Shown here in pieces: positions 39,718-47,777 of a stretch of DNA of 64,000 nt. Positions within the stretch are counted from its first letter, which is position 1. Every line of letters starts with the position of its first letter. A model generated the notes under the pieces. The model worked only from the letters and a program-made list of their open reading frames with translations, did not search any database and was not told where the DNA came from. A program made the translations under genes and the position numbers. This DNA is from Deltaproteobacteria bacterium (GTDB taxonomy: Bacteria; Desulfobacterota; Desulfobulbia; Desulfobulbales; Desulfocapsaceae): contig JAPLJF010000018.1 of the NCBI GenBank assembly GCA_026388715.1, forward strand, positions 1 through 64,000, in the 5' to 3' direction.

Positions 39718-40826
39718 GCGGGGATAGCACTGCTGCTCTCTTTGGGAATTTTCTTGCCCAGCAATGCAATTGCTTCTGCGAAGGCTTCACCGACTCCACA
39801 CAGTGAGACTTGCAATACCTCGTTTAGCCCGGTTTGGCTTGATAGTGAAATTTCCTCATATAGGCAGATAGGCAACTCTTTGTTGTCCTTGAACCGGCGA
39901 TCTGGCCCTCCAGACTTGTTTACGTACTTCCACGTTTTGTCCACGACCTTTGCGTCCCTCGGAACGGAGTCGCTCTCGATAAACCTCGTTGTTCCGACAT
40001 TGACACGAAGTTCTTGATAGCTGACCGCTCCAACGCCGTTTGGATCGTAGACGAGGACACGGTCTGGAAAGAAGTGCAGCGTTTGCCGACCAACTCCAAT
40101 GGCTATGGTTTCGATGTTGGTCTTGACGTAGGGTGGTTCTGCTTTGCGGACAAACGTTTGTTTTCGGCGAACGAGATTGCTCGCGCCAGCATGATACTTC
40201 CGATCATGAACTTTTCCCTCGGCCTCGATATGCCATGCTGCTGCACAACCAGCCAAGCTTGTGGCGCAACTGTGAAGTTGGCCGTAGGCATTTTCCATCT
40301 CGGGATCGAAATCGTAGAAAAGTACAACCGTTTTGACAAGGGCGTCTCGACTGTGGGCAACGTATGTGCCCGCAATAGCCGCTAGGAGAAGCACGATCAG
40401 CAACCAATTTGGCCAGCCAGACAACAACCCAACGACGAGAACAACCACAGAGACCACTGCCACGATAGGCCAAAGCCGTGTGGCCTTTTGCTTCAGGTTC
40501 AGTTCATTCAGAAGCTCGCGCGAGGAAGAGTCAACGATTTTGGCGATGTCTGCCGATTCGATTTCTTCGAGTGGCGCATGTGTTCCAGGTGGAATTTGAG
40601 GGTCAAGGCGCGGTGCGGGCTGACGTTGAGCCGCGGAAGGCGCGGAGGATGATTGAGGAATAGTTGCTCTGTAATACAACCCACTTCGGCCCATGTGGAC
40701 ATAGTTGCCTCGCGGTCCAACGCCAAAGCGAAGCCCCTTTACACCTGCGGAAACTCCGATACCAGACTTCGACAGATTGAAGCGGAGAGGGCCAATACTA
40801 ATGCTCTTGCGAAGATAGAAACCCAT
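39711..40826 (-). CDS. DUF4236-domain membrane protein
   Basis: A 371-residue protein. Residues 1-~55 are a DUF4236 domain (GFYLRKSISIGPLRFNLSKSGIGVS...GPRGNYVHMGRSGLYYR). A linker and two adjacent hydrophobic segments follow at ~118-160 (WPIVAVVSVVVLVVG, WLLIVLLLAAIAGTYVA). The C-terminal ~210 residues are soluble and unassigned. DUF4236 proteins recur in mobile and defence-rich regions, but no function is established. It is unusually long for a cassette gene. Confidence 0.8.
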   Translation of the reverse strand: MGFYLRKSISIGPLRFNLSKSGIGVSAGVKGLRFGVGPRGNYVHMGRSGLYYRATIPQSSSAPSAAQRQPAPRLDPQIPPGTHAPLEEIESADIAKIVDSSSRELLNELNLKQKATRLWPIVAVVSVVVLVVGLLSGWPNWLLIVLLLAAIAGTYVAHSRDALVKTVVLFYDFDPEMENAYGQLHSCATSLAGCAAAWHIEAEGKVHDRKYHAGASNLVRRKQTFVRKAEPPYVKTNIETIAIGVGRQTLHFFPDRVLVYDPNGVGAVSYQELRVNVGTTRFIESDSVPRDAKVVDKTWKYVNKSGGPDRRFKDNKELPICLYEEISLSSQTGLNEVLQVSLCGVGEAFAEAIALLGKKIPKESSSAIPAV

Positions 40827-40859
40827 GGACTACCCCTTTGAGATGGCGTGTGTTTAAGC

Positions 40860-40949
40860 GGTATAACGCAAAACTCAGCGGACGGCGCCTATGAACATGA
40901 CGCGTAGCGCCGCCAACGTTCACGACGTCCGCTGAAGTTTTGTTATACC
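40860..40949 (-). other. attC site (cassette 2)
   Basis: 90-base palindrome bounded by GGTATAAC and GTTATACC, with long arms AAAACTTCAGCGGACG / CGTCCGCTGAGTTTT (one extra base) and a central GGCGGCGC/GGCGCC loop region. It is one of the two clearest attC sites here and contains the stop of the upstream gene. Confidence 0.92.
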
Positions 40950-41575
40950 TTTTCGTGGCTTAGTTTTGGTTTTAGATACTTTTCAACTTCTTCAATCGCA
41001 GTAATCAAATCCTGTTTATATTCATCCGGTTTTTCCCCTAAGTCGTCGTACATTATGTCTCTATTCTTTGCGTCAATTTTACTTATTGCCTCTTTGGTGG
41101 CTTCTTTCGTATCTGGGTTTATAAGTTCAATGTAGTGACGAATGCGGGTAAACAATTCATGTTCAAGGTCGAATATTTTTTTAAATATTATATTGAGATC
41201 ACTTCCCCATATCGCTTCTGCTTCCAATAAATCTGCATATAAAGAAGTTCTCTCAGTTTGGACTTTATCCCATCTAGCTTGGTAAGCTTTGGATGTACCA
41301 TGAAACCTTTTTTGTTCGTAACTCATCGTTGCAGCTTCTTCTTCGGATGGAGAGGGCATTTCAGTTACCCACATCACCGGATACCTTACACCATTTATTG
41401 CATCTCTATACTTGAATAAGCTAACCAAAATCCTTCGTGATAGGTCATATTCGGATTGACCTTTAAGTTGTCTTTGCCAGGTCCCAAGTCCCTTGACTGC
41501 GACTATTGCTCCCGTAATTGCTGCTCCAGTCAAAGCAACATCTTTGATCAGCGCAATGATTTCAGCACAAGACAA
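40943..41575 (-). CDS. Hypothetical cassette protein with N-terminal membrane segment
   Basis: A 210-residue protein not recognised. Residues ~12-30 are a hydrophobic, Gly/Ala-rich helix (ALTGAAITGAIVAV). The rest is charged and mostly helical, with no Cys cluster or nucleotide motif. The stop falls in the attC end, and the gene fills its cassette almost completely. It could be a membrane-tethered sensor or immunity protein; that is speculation from the layout only. Confidence 0.7.
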   Translation of the reverse strand: MSCAEIIALIKDVALTGAAITGAIVAVKGLGTWQRQLKGQSEYDLSRRILVSLFKYRDAINGVRYPVMWVTEMPSPSEEEAATMSYEQKRFHGTSKAYQARWDKVQTERTSLYADLLEAEAIWGSDLNIIFKKIFDLEHELFTRIRHYIELINPDTKEATKEAISKIDAKNRDIMYDDLGEKPDEYKQDLITAIEEVEKYLKPKLSHEKV

Positions 41576-41591
41576 TTTGTGACTCCTTTAA

Positions 41592-41683
41592 GGTATAACG
41601 CCAAAATTCAGCCGACCGCGCCAACAAACTAGGCTTGAAGAAAACGGCTAAACGCGGTCGGCTGTAATTTTGGCGTTAGCGCC
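41592..41683 (-). other. attC site (cassette 1)
   Basis: 92-base palindrome with ends GGCGTTAGCGCC and GGTATAACGCC, and long arms CCAAAATTCAGCCGACCGCG / CGCGGTCGGCTGTAATTTTGG. There is one extra base in one arm, as the recombinase-recognised strand asymmetry of attC requires. Confidence 0.92.
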
Positions 41684-41715
41684 TATAGTTATTTATTTGT
41701 CTCTGTCTGTATAGT

Positions 41716-42243
41716 TTAAGAGAGCAAAGCTAAAAGACCTGATGTGGCCCCACCGAGTATTCCGGCAACGGTCGGATTTGACAATAGTGTGTGCAGCAGC
41801 CCCTTTGCTTCTTCTTTCTCATGCTGTTGCGATGCAGAAGATTCTATCTCTTCCACTAACCCGGCCAAACTGTTTGCGATGTGCTGCACATTGTGATCGC
41901 CAATCTGAATTCCTTGTGAATTATTAATGTTGATGGTTGTCGCTTTGGAGGCAGTATTTTCCTTTGCCAAGGAACCATCCTTTCGCAACTTTAGAGTCCA
42001 GTGTGGTGGTATTGCATGCAAGCCTGGGCTATAGTTCGCCTCAGTGATTTTGTAGCTTTCTTCTCTTCCACTGGGTAGCGGGCGAAACAATTTCCATCCT
42101 TCCTCCACGTCCAATTTGCTCTCAAAAATGGAAGCAGAGAACCCATTTTTTGAACTAATAGCAGTTTTATAAGGACCAGTTCTGGTGCCATCATTGCTTA
42201 CGATAAAAACCGTATCATTGAGTAATTGTGCAAACGGATTCAT
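41716..42243 (-). CDS. Cassette protein with RHIM/amyloid-like motif
   Basis: A 175-residue protein, first in the array. Residues ~1-95 form an unrecognised globular region. Residues ~103-122 read TININNSQGIQIGDHNVQHI, close to the bacterial RHIM-like (amyloid signalling) consensus of N-x-Q-x-G-x-x-N-x-Q type. A short acidic helix follows, then a hydrophobic Gly-rich C-terminus (AGILGGATSGLLALL). Such motifs link sensors to death effectors in some bacterial immune systems, so a defence role is possible. No effector is adjacent. Its position next to attI means it was the last cassette captured. Confidence 0.72.
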   Translation of the reverse strand: MNPFAQLLNDTVFIVSNDGTRTGPYKTAISSKNGFSASIFESKLDVEEGWKLFRPLPSGREESYKITEANYSPGLHAIPPHWTLKLRKDGSLAKENTASKATTININNSQGIQIGDHNVQHIANSLAGLVEEIESSASQQHEKEEAKGLLHTLLSNPTVAGILGGATSGLLALLS

Positions 42244-42272
42244 ATTTCGCTCCCTTCGAATGTGGTTTATTG

Positions 42273-42279
42273 CGTTAAC
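42273..42279 (-). other. Candidate attI recombination point
   Basis: GTTAACG (minus reading) between the first cassette gene and the integrase remnant, at the expected distance upstream of the first start codon. It matches the GTTRRRY-like core loosely. Confidence 0.4.
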
Positions 42280-42404
42280 AAGTTATTCTATAGTTTCTGT
42301 ATAATCCGCAACTCAATTATCATCGCCTTTGTTTAAGAAATACTCAAAGACTCAAAGTAAACATGCTATGCTCCATTACACATATCCTAAGATGTCTGAA
42401 TTCC

Positions 42405-42433
42405 ATATAAATGGCTTAACAGCTTTTTTGCAA
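42405..42433 (-). promoter_or_regulatory. Candidate cassette promoter (Pc)
   Basis: TTGCAA and TTATAT boxes with a 17-base spacer, pointing into the cassette array from the integrase side. The position is right for an integron Pc; the boxes are only moderate matches. Confidence 0.35.
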
Positions 42434-42500
42434 GTTGTTAATTTTTCTTTCTGTGTAACATGCATGAATAAAGATTAATCGTAAAAGAGGAAAACCTCAC

Positions 42501-42700
42501 ATGTATGTCCTGCCTTTAACGTTGCAACGCCGCTTTGCTGCATATCTGGCAGAAAAGGAGTTCAAGGCAGGCGTCAAGGCAAGTATCAGAAATGGTTGAG
42601 GTCCTACCTCGATTCTTGTTTTAAATACCATATGGTTGCGGAGAATCAGGAAAGCTTGCCGCCCGGAAAGAGGTCAAAAGTCCGTTGGATTTTTAAAGAG
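42501..42700 (+). pseudogene. intI: Integron integrase remnant (frameshifted, truncated)
   Basis: An ATG at 42501 after AGAGGAAAA begins 32 codons (RRFAAYLAEKEF...) ending in TGA at 42597. From ~42581 the next frame continues the same protein family: KYQKWLRSYLDSCFKYH ... ENQESLPP. These two pieces match the N-terminal SAM-like domain of deltaproteobacterial-type IntI (FxxYL..., ...YLxWLRxYLDFCxKY...SLPxF). One frameshift lies near 42572-42583. Everything after ~60 codons, including the catalytic Arg/His/Tyr residues, is gone, replaced by the ppaC terminator region. It reads divergently from the cassettes, the normal integron arrangement. Confidence 0.8.
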
Positions 42701-42723
42701 TCATTTCCTGCCCCTCAAAATAA

Positions 42724-42761
42724 AAAAAGTCCTGTTCCAGTGAACCGGAACAGGACTTTTT
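42724..42761. terminator. Terminator after ppaC
   Basis: Hairpin AAAAAGTCCTGTTCC / GGAACAGGACTTTTT with an 8-base loop; A and T runs on both sides. Confidence 0.85.
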
Positions 42762-42811
42762 CTCTACAAAACTTTCTTAAAACTTATAGAAAGTTTCTTT
42801 CTTTTTTCAAA

Positions 42812-43741
42812 TTAACAACCACAGGCCTTCTGTAATGGCGGAACGGTCTGTTTCTTGCGGCTCATCATACCAGGAATCCACATGGTACCATTCTCAAGTT
42901 TGCCGCCAAAGGCCTTCTCAATCAAGGCAGGCTCATCGGAAAGCACGATCAGCTCAGTACCTTCCTTGACGACATCGGTAAGCATGAACAGCACGGAATG
43001 ACGACCGTCCTTTTTAACATCTTCCAGGGCCTTCAACAGATCAGCACGGATACTGGCAACCTGATCAAGGGCAGCAAGCTCCAACTGGCCAATGCCCATT
43101 TTCTTGCCGTTCATGTCAAAGTCCTTATAGTCACGGAAAACCAGGTCTTTCATGGCAACGCCATCAATGGAAGACTTGGCGCGAAGCATATCCATGAACA
43201 GGGCATCGGTGTCATCCACACCGGCAACCTTCTTGAGGTCGGCCACAGCGGCCTTGTCATCAGGGGTGCAGGTTGGGGACTTGAAATTCACGGTATCACT
43301 GAGAATAGCGGCAAGCATTCCGCCTGCAACATTCTTGGGGATAGCGACCCCTGCATCCTTGAACATTTTGTTGAGAACAGTACCGGTACAGCCCACAGGC
43401 TCGGCACGGAACAGGATCGGCTGATTGGTGGTAATATCACCAACTTTATGATGATCAACAATGGCGACTACATCGGCGGTACCGATATTGGCCGGGGCCT
43501 GTCCGATATCACTGAAGTCAACAAGGGCGACCTTCTGGCCGGCAGCATCCATCATGGTCTCTGGGGCAGCAAGACCAAAACGTTTCAGAACTACTGTAGA
43601 CTCTGGATTGAGCTTGTCAGCGCTGATCTGCATGCAGGCCTTTGCAGGTTTTCCCTGGGCAGTGAGAAGCGCGGCATAGGCAATGGCTGAGGTTACTGAA
43701 TCGGTATCCGGGTTAGAGTGACCTACTACACAAATTGTCAT
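42812..43741 (-). CDS. ppaC: Manganese-dependent inorganic pyrophosphatase
   Basis: A 309-residue family II (DHH) pyrophosphatase. Metal-binding motifs are GHSNPDTDS at residues 7-15, DFSD at ~75, and DHHK near 96; the C-terminal DHHA2 half ends with the SRKKQ motif that binds pyrophosphate. Hydrolysis of PPi pulls activation reactions such as sulfate adenylylation in sulfate reducers. A terminator follows; the integron ends against its downstream region. Confidence 0.96.
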   Translation of the reverse strand: MTICVVGHSNPDTDSVTSAIAYAALLTAQGKPAKACMQISADKLNPESTVVLKRFGLAAPETMMDAAGQKVALVDFSDIGQAPANIGTADVVAIVDHHKVGDITTNQPILFRAEPVGCTGTVLNKMFKDAGVAIPKNVAGGMLAAILSDTVNFKSPTCTPDDKAAVADLKKVAGVDDTDALFMDMLRAKSSIDGVAMKDLVFRDYKDFDMNGKKMGIGQLELAALDQVASIRADLLKALEDVKKDGRHSVLFMLTDVVKEGTELIVLSDEPALIEKAFGGKLENGTMWIPGMMSRKKQTVPPLQKACGC

Positions 43742-44228
43742 CGGGGTATTCCTCCATACATAATGAATTATTTAAATCGGCCAAAACGGACGATCTCCTA
43801 TACTGCATATTCCCTTTCTCATACTATATATTATCTACATATACAAAATTCAGGATCTCTTTTTATCACAATAAACTTTGCCACATTAGTGCCTTCGCCA
43901 TAGGGAGTCAAGTAGAAAAAAGAGATAAAAAAAAACTTGATAAACATGCCACCAAACCATTATTCTGTCAATAAAAGCTTCGTGACTTTACCCTGCCCCT
44001 CAAGTATATTTAGAAGCCGTCATATAAAAATCATCGCCATTGACACTGCTCCATTATTGACCATTTCGTTACGATGGCCATGGATGCTCACAGGAAGTAC
44101 TCTTGGGGTAGGAATAAAGGGCGACCTCCAATGTTGTGCTTTCTTAGGAACGACGGCTTCTATGGCAAGATTCTCCTGATTTTTTTTTACAGACCGTCCT
44201 CTCTCCTTCAAGCCATAAGAGGCCTATC
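43742..44228. other. Intergenic region, no gene seen
   Basis: About 490 AT-rich bases between divergent genes. A short open frame (43937-44179, plus) lacks a ribosome-binding site and recognisable content. It presumably contains the ppaC and downstream promoters. Confidence 0.5.
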
Positions 44229-45107
44229 ATGAAATCAACATCCAAACGTTCACCCTCTCTGCTTGTTCCTCTCGTTGTCTTAATCCTGGTGGCAGCAGGC
44301 GCATTCTGGTTTTTCTTTCACCGCGGCACCTCACAACCGCCTCCACAACCACCTGCCGTTACAGAAGGATTGCAGACAAATCCACCATCAACCACTCTTG
44401 CCGATGAGACGTTGATTCCAGGGACACCTGGCAGCCCGCAGAACCAGGTTGTCCCTGCCCCTATTCCTGCCTTGCCGACCAAAGATGACCTGCCGCAAGC
44501 GGTCGAGAAAATCAAGGCATTTTACCAATATCTGGATCAGCAGAAATACATTCAGGCCCGTCACCTGGACGCCCCAAGCCTTATCTATATTACCAGACTG
44601 ATCCAAAAATTACTGGACGCCCCGCCAATTGTCACGCGAGAAACGGATGAACTCTCAACCATTCTCAAGAACAGCACCCATCTCTTTCGCATCCTTGGCA
44701 AAGACAACATCCTGTTAAGTAAAGAAATTCTGAATCGAGAACAAGACAAGAAGGAAGAGCTCATGGCGAACTATTTTCTCCTCACTGAGCACCCAGACGC
44801 CTTCGACAAGGATCTATCCCTCAAGATTCCTGAAGGCGCCTTGTATCAATATGCCTGTTTCTTTCTCAATACCATGGGGGGCAAGCTCTATCTGTCAAGA
44901 AGGGATTCTCTCACGCGAATGCTTGTCAGTTATTATGCCATCCTGATCGTCCACCAGGCAAACACCCAAGGAAAGAATACCTATGGACTTCAGCTCCAAC
45001 CAGCAATCGACCTGTTGACAACCGAGATCGAAGAAGGTGGCAATCATCTGCACTATAAAGAGGCATACCTCGACACCCTGTATGATCTGAAAGAAAAATA
45101 TCAATAA
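44229..45107 (+). CDS. Hypothetical membrane-anchored protein
   Basis: A 292-residue protein, not recognised. Residues ~10-30 form one transmembrane helix (LLVPLVVLILVAAGAFWFFF) after a basic start, so the N-terminus is in the cytoplasm. A Pro/Thr-rich linker covers ~33-85. The rest (~90-292) is a helical domain resembling tetratricopeptide-like folds in composition, with no clear catalytic motif. It ends 48 bases before the AIM24-like gene and may be co-transcribed with it. Confidence 0.75.
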   Translation: MKSTSKRSPSLLVPLVVLILVAAGAFWFFFHRGTSQPPPQPPAVTEGLQTNPPSTTLADETLIPGTPGSPQNQVVPAPIPALPTKDDLPQAVEKIKAFYQYLDQQKYIQARHLDAPSLIYITRLIQKLLDAPPIVTRETDELSTILKNSTHLFRILGKDNILLSKEILNREQDKKEELMANYFLLTEHPDAFDKDLSLKIPEGALYQYACFFLNTMGGKLYLSRRDSLTRMLVSYYAILIVHQANTQGKNTYGLQLQPAIDLLTTEIEEGGNHLHYKEAYLDTLYDLKEKYQ

Positions 45108-45155
45108 TTGTTATCAAGACCTCCACAGTCACCTTCAAGATAAGGAATCAATATC

Positions 45156-46160
45156 ATGGATAACTGGTATGTCGCGCTGAATGGTGTACAGCAGGGTCCT
45201 TTCAGTCAGGCTCAGATCCAGCAAGGACTGGCCACGGGAGTTTACACCCAAGACACACTGGTCTGGCGTCAGGGCTTTGCCAACTGGCTGCCGGTGGCCC
45301 AGGCGCCGGAACTGCAGCAGCCCGCATTTGCCCCCAGCCCGCCTCTAGGACTTGGCGCCATGCAGGCCCATGAGATCGATTACCAGATCCATGGTAATGA
45401 GATGCAATTTGTGGAGATTGAACTTGACCCCCAGGAAAGCGTCGTTGCCGAGGCCGGGGCCATGATGTACATGTCGGACGGCATCCAGATGGAGACCGTC
45501 TTTGGCGATGGCAGTCACGGCTCTGAGATCGGCGGTTTTATGGACAAGATGCTGGGGGCCGGCAAGCGGCTGATTACCGGCGAGAGTCTGTTCACCACCG
45601 TTTTCACCTTTACGGGTCAGGGTAAAGGGAAAGTGGCCTTTGCCGCTCCGTATCCCGGGAAAATCATCCCGCTGGACCTGAAAAACTACAACGGCAAGCT
45701 CATCTGTCAGAAATCCGCCTTTCTCTGCGCGGCCAAAGGTGTGGCCCTGGGGGTCGCCTTCCAGAAGAAAATCGGCGTCGCCCTGTTTGGCGGTGAAGGA
45801 TTTATCATGCAGAAACTGGAAGGCAACGGCCTGACCTTTGTCCATGCCGGCGGCACCATCATCGAAAAAGAACTGCAGGCAGGAGAGACCTTACGCGTCG
45901 ATACCGGCTGTCTGGTCGCCCTGACCCAGACCGTGCAGTATGATATCGAATTTGTGGGTGGTGTAAAATCCGCCATCTTCGGCGGGGAAGGGTTCTTCTT
46001 TGCAACCCTGCGGGGACCTGGCCATGTCTGGCTCCAATCCCTGCCCTTTTCGCGCCTGGCTGGCCGCATCCATGAGGCAGCCCCCCAGAATAACGCCGGT
46101 TACTCCACCCAGGGCGAAGGTTCGGTGCTGGGCGCGCTCGGCAATCTGCTGCAGAAATGA
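45156..46160 (+). CDS. TIGR00266/AIM24-family protein with GYF-like domain
   Basis: A 334-residue protein. Residues 1-~55 are a GYF_2 domain ([20 protein letters not shown]...[15 protein letters not shown]), a peptide-binding module. Residues ~75-310 match the TIGR00266/AIM24 beta-rich domain, with repeated Gly-rich motifs ([26 protein letters not shown]). The biochemical role of this domain is unknown; the fusion suggests recruitment to a membrane or secretion partner. Confidence 0.88.
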   Translation: MDNWYVALNGVQQGPFSQAQIQQGLATGVYTQDTLVWRQGFANWLPVAQAPELQQPAFAPSPPLGLGAMQAHEIDYQIHGNEMQFVEIELDPQESVVAEAGAMMYMSDGIQMETVFGDGSHGSEIGGFMDKMLGAGKRLITGESLFTTVFTFTGQGKGKVAFAAPYPGKIIPLDLKNYNGKLICQKSAFLCAAKGVALGVAFQKKIGVALFGGEGFIMQKLEGNGLTFVHAGGTIIEKELQAGETLRVDTGCLVALTQTVQYDIEFVGGVKSAIFGGEGFFFATLRGPGHVWLQSLPFSRLAGRIHEAAPQNNAGYSTQGEGSVLGALGNLLQK

Positions 46161-46219
46161 CATGAACATTCAGTTATCGGGTTATGCTGCTGTTGCGGCT
46201 GACCCGACCTCGTTTGGTG

Positions 46220-46888
46220 CTATTCCTCCGCCTCAATAAAACGGCGCATCCCCTCACTGATGGACAAGGCTGTGGCCAGCCTGTCCAGCCATGCCCTCTC
46301 CTCTGCAGTGTCCACGACAACGGCCGATACCGCAAGACTGTACATGGTCTGGGCAATGCGCGGATCGTTAATCCCGGTCACCAACTGCTCAATGGACTTA
46401 GGATCATGCATCTCAGTCAAGATAAAACGCCTCTCTTCCTGACTGAGCCCCTGTCCTTGCAATCTGGCCAGGATTTTCGCTTCCTCATCGCTGTCCATCC
46501 CGCCATCCGCATGGGCCGCTGCGATCATCACCTGAATCAGACGCAAGGCAAGCTCTTCCCCCTGCGCAGAAGAATCTTTCTTGTCTTGCAAAGGATTAAC
46601 CAGGGCGCCAGGCAACGGTGGAGGCACAGACGGCATGGCAGCAGCAGCAAGCGGCGCACCAGACCCGGGAGATGCCGCTGGTGGCGGGGGCATGAAATGC
46701 GGGGGAGGCGGGGTTGCACCCTGCTGGCTCTTCAATATCTCATAGGCGCCGACACCAAGGCCAACCGCCGTCATAAGCCCTTGCCCTGACAACAGCGTTG
46801 AAGTCAGAGCGCGCAGCGCCCCGCCGCCGCCCGAGCCAACAACCATTTCTGCCATCATCTTTCCTAACAACTGTTCCGCGTTAAACAT
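46220..46888 (-). CDS. TerB-like/DUF533 protein
   Basis: A 222-residue protein. Residues ~1-50 hold a Gly/Ala-rich hydrophobic stretch, ~58-95 are a Pro/Ala-rich linker, and ~105-222 form a helical TerB-like domain (AAAHADGGMDSDEEAKIL, EMHDPKSIEQL, AEERAWLDRLA). This is the layout of YebE/DUF533 inner-membrane proteins. The role is unknown; tellurite resistance should not be assumed. It converges with the AIM24-like gene. Confidence 0.82.
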   Translation of the reverse strand: MFNAEQLLGKMMAEMVVGSGGGGALRALTSTLLSGQGLMTAVGLGVGAYEILKSQQGATPPPPHFMPPPPAASPGSGAPLAAAAMPSVPPPLPGALVNPLQDKKDSSAQGEELALRLIQVMIAAAHADGGMDSDEEAKILARLQGQGLSQEERRFILTEMHDPKSIEQLVTGINDPRIAQTMYSLAVSAVVVDTAEERAWLDRLATALSISEGMRRFIEAEE

Positions 46889-46982
46889 GGCGACATCTCC
46901 ATTTACCGCTAAGAGCCAGTTTTGTTTTTCCCTTTACTGGACTCATCTTTTCATCAAAGGCACCCAGTGCCTACCCCAGACC

Positions 46983-47627
46983 CTACTTATGGCTCTGCTT
47001 CCACTTCCACGGAGGCACAGGATTATCATTTTTCCATAACCCACGCCTGGCCATCCTGGCCTCTTTTTCCAACTGCCGCCATTTTCGGCAAATCGGTTCT
47101 TTACAATAATAGATATGCACCCATGCCAACCCCTCTCTGAGCAGCTCCTCATTGAGTGAATCTCCACCGACATGAACCATAGCCACCAGACGGCCATATT
47201 TATCCCAGTCCTTTGACTGCAACTCAACCCGTTGCCCCTCAACCCGTTGCCGGGTAAATTCTTTCGCCTTATGAGAAAATTCCTGCTGCCATTCAGGAGC
47301 ATCAATACCAAAAAGACGAACACGCAGTTTTCTCCCCTGATACCTCACCTCAAGGGTATCGCCATCAATAACCTTAGCAACATCGGCAGAAAAGACCTCA
47401 TCATAACCATCTGTATTGGCCTGACATAGCTCATATCCCGACACCAGGAAGACGCAGAATACCGGAAAAAGAAGACCAAGAGGCCATGATCGATAGCACA
47501 GAGTTTTACGACACCATCCCCAATAACGATCCACAGCCATAGACATCTTCTCCAGATCGTTATAATTATACAAGAATCGCGGCACCTTCTTTCCCTTTTT
47601 GATTTGACACGAAGGTTGATTTTTCAT
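46983..47627 (-). CDS. Thermonuclease (SNase-like) family protein, exported
   Basis: A 214-residue protein. A hydrophobic segment at ~45-65 acts as export signal or anchor; a shorter start at ATG ~47540 (MSMAVDR) is possible. The SNase fold follows with VAKVIDGDTLEVRYQGRKLRVRLFGIDAPE, containing the catalytic Asp and Arg residues, and DKYGRLVAMVHV with LNEELLREGLAWV. It is predicted to cleave DNA/RNA outside the cytoplasm, Ca2+-dependent in the family. Confidence 0.88.
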   Translation of the reverse strand: MKNQPSCQIKKGKKVPRFLYNYNDLEKMSMAVDRYWGWCRKTLCYRSWPLGLLFPVFCVFLVSGYELCQANTDGYDEVFSADVAKVIDGDTLEVRYQGRKLRVRLFGIDAPEWQQEFSHKAKEFTRQRVEGQRVELQSKDWDKYGRLVAMVHVGGDSLNEELLREGLAWVHIYYCKEPICRKWRQLEKEARMARRGLWKNDNPVPPWKWKQSHK

Positions 47628-47640
47628 CTCTTCAGCGCAG

Positions 47641-47763
47641 CAGGCCCCGGCCAGAATTCTCCTGGGACAGGAAATCCCGGCCGAACTCTATCGCACCGTG
47701 GCCGAGGTTCTGGCCTTTGTCTATAAGGTCAACGAACAGTTCAAACACAAGCTCAAGAGCTGA
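47641..47763 (+). pseudogene. C-terminal fragment of FlhB-like protein
   Basis: A frame without a start encodes about 40 residues ending LLGQEIPAELYRTVAEVLAF...LKS. The GQEIPAELYxAVAEVLAFVY pattern marks the C-terminus of FlhB and FlhB-like export switch proteins. The upstream part is cut off at the thermonuclease gene, so this is a leftover from a rearrangement. Confidence 0.72.
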
Positions 47764-47777
47764 GACCAAATAACTAC

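Larger units (their letters stand above)
37061..42700. mobile_element. Degenerate chromosomal integron: intI remnant, attI and about six gene cassettes
   Basis: Eight minus-strand genes in a row are separated by palindromic sites whose ends read TATAAC/GTTATA or GCCAAC/GTTAGCC, the mark of integron attC sites. Stop codons fall inside the attC ends, and one protein ends in ANKALQ, a typical attC-encoded tail. On the opposite strand, at the expected place beyond the first cassette, lies a broken integrase start. Cassette order from attI: RHIM-motif protein; membrane hypothetical; DUF4236; brnT-brnA; GNAT-hydrolase; GNAT. The codon use and AT-richness differ from the flanking housekeeping genes. 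Confidence 0.88.

Noticed and set aside
37061..42700. CRISPR array
   Set aside because: The repeated units are unequal palindromes separated by genes, not short direct repeats with uniform spacers.
42596..42835. Separate small protein beginning MRSYLDSCFKYH
   Set aside because: It is the second-frame piece of the broken integrase, and its end runs through the ppaC terminator.
43937..44179. Small plus-strand gene in the 43.7-44.2 kb gap
   Set aside because: No ribosome-binding site, no recognisable motif, and AT-rich composition like the surrounding non-coding sequence.
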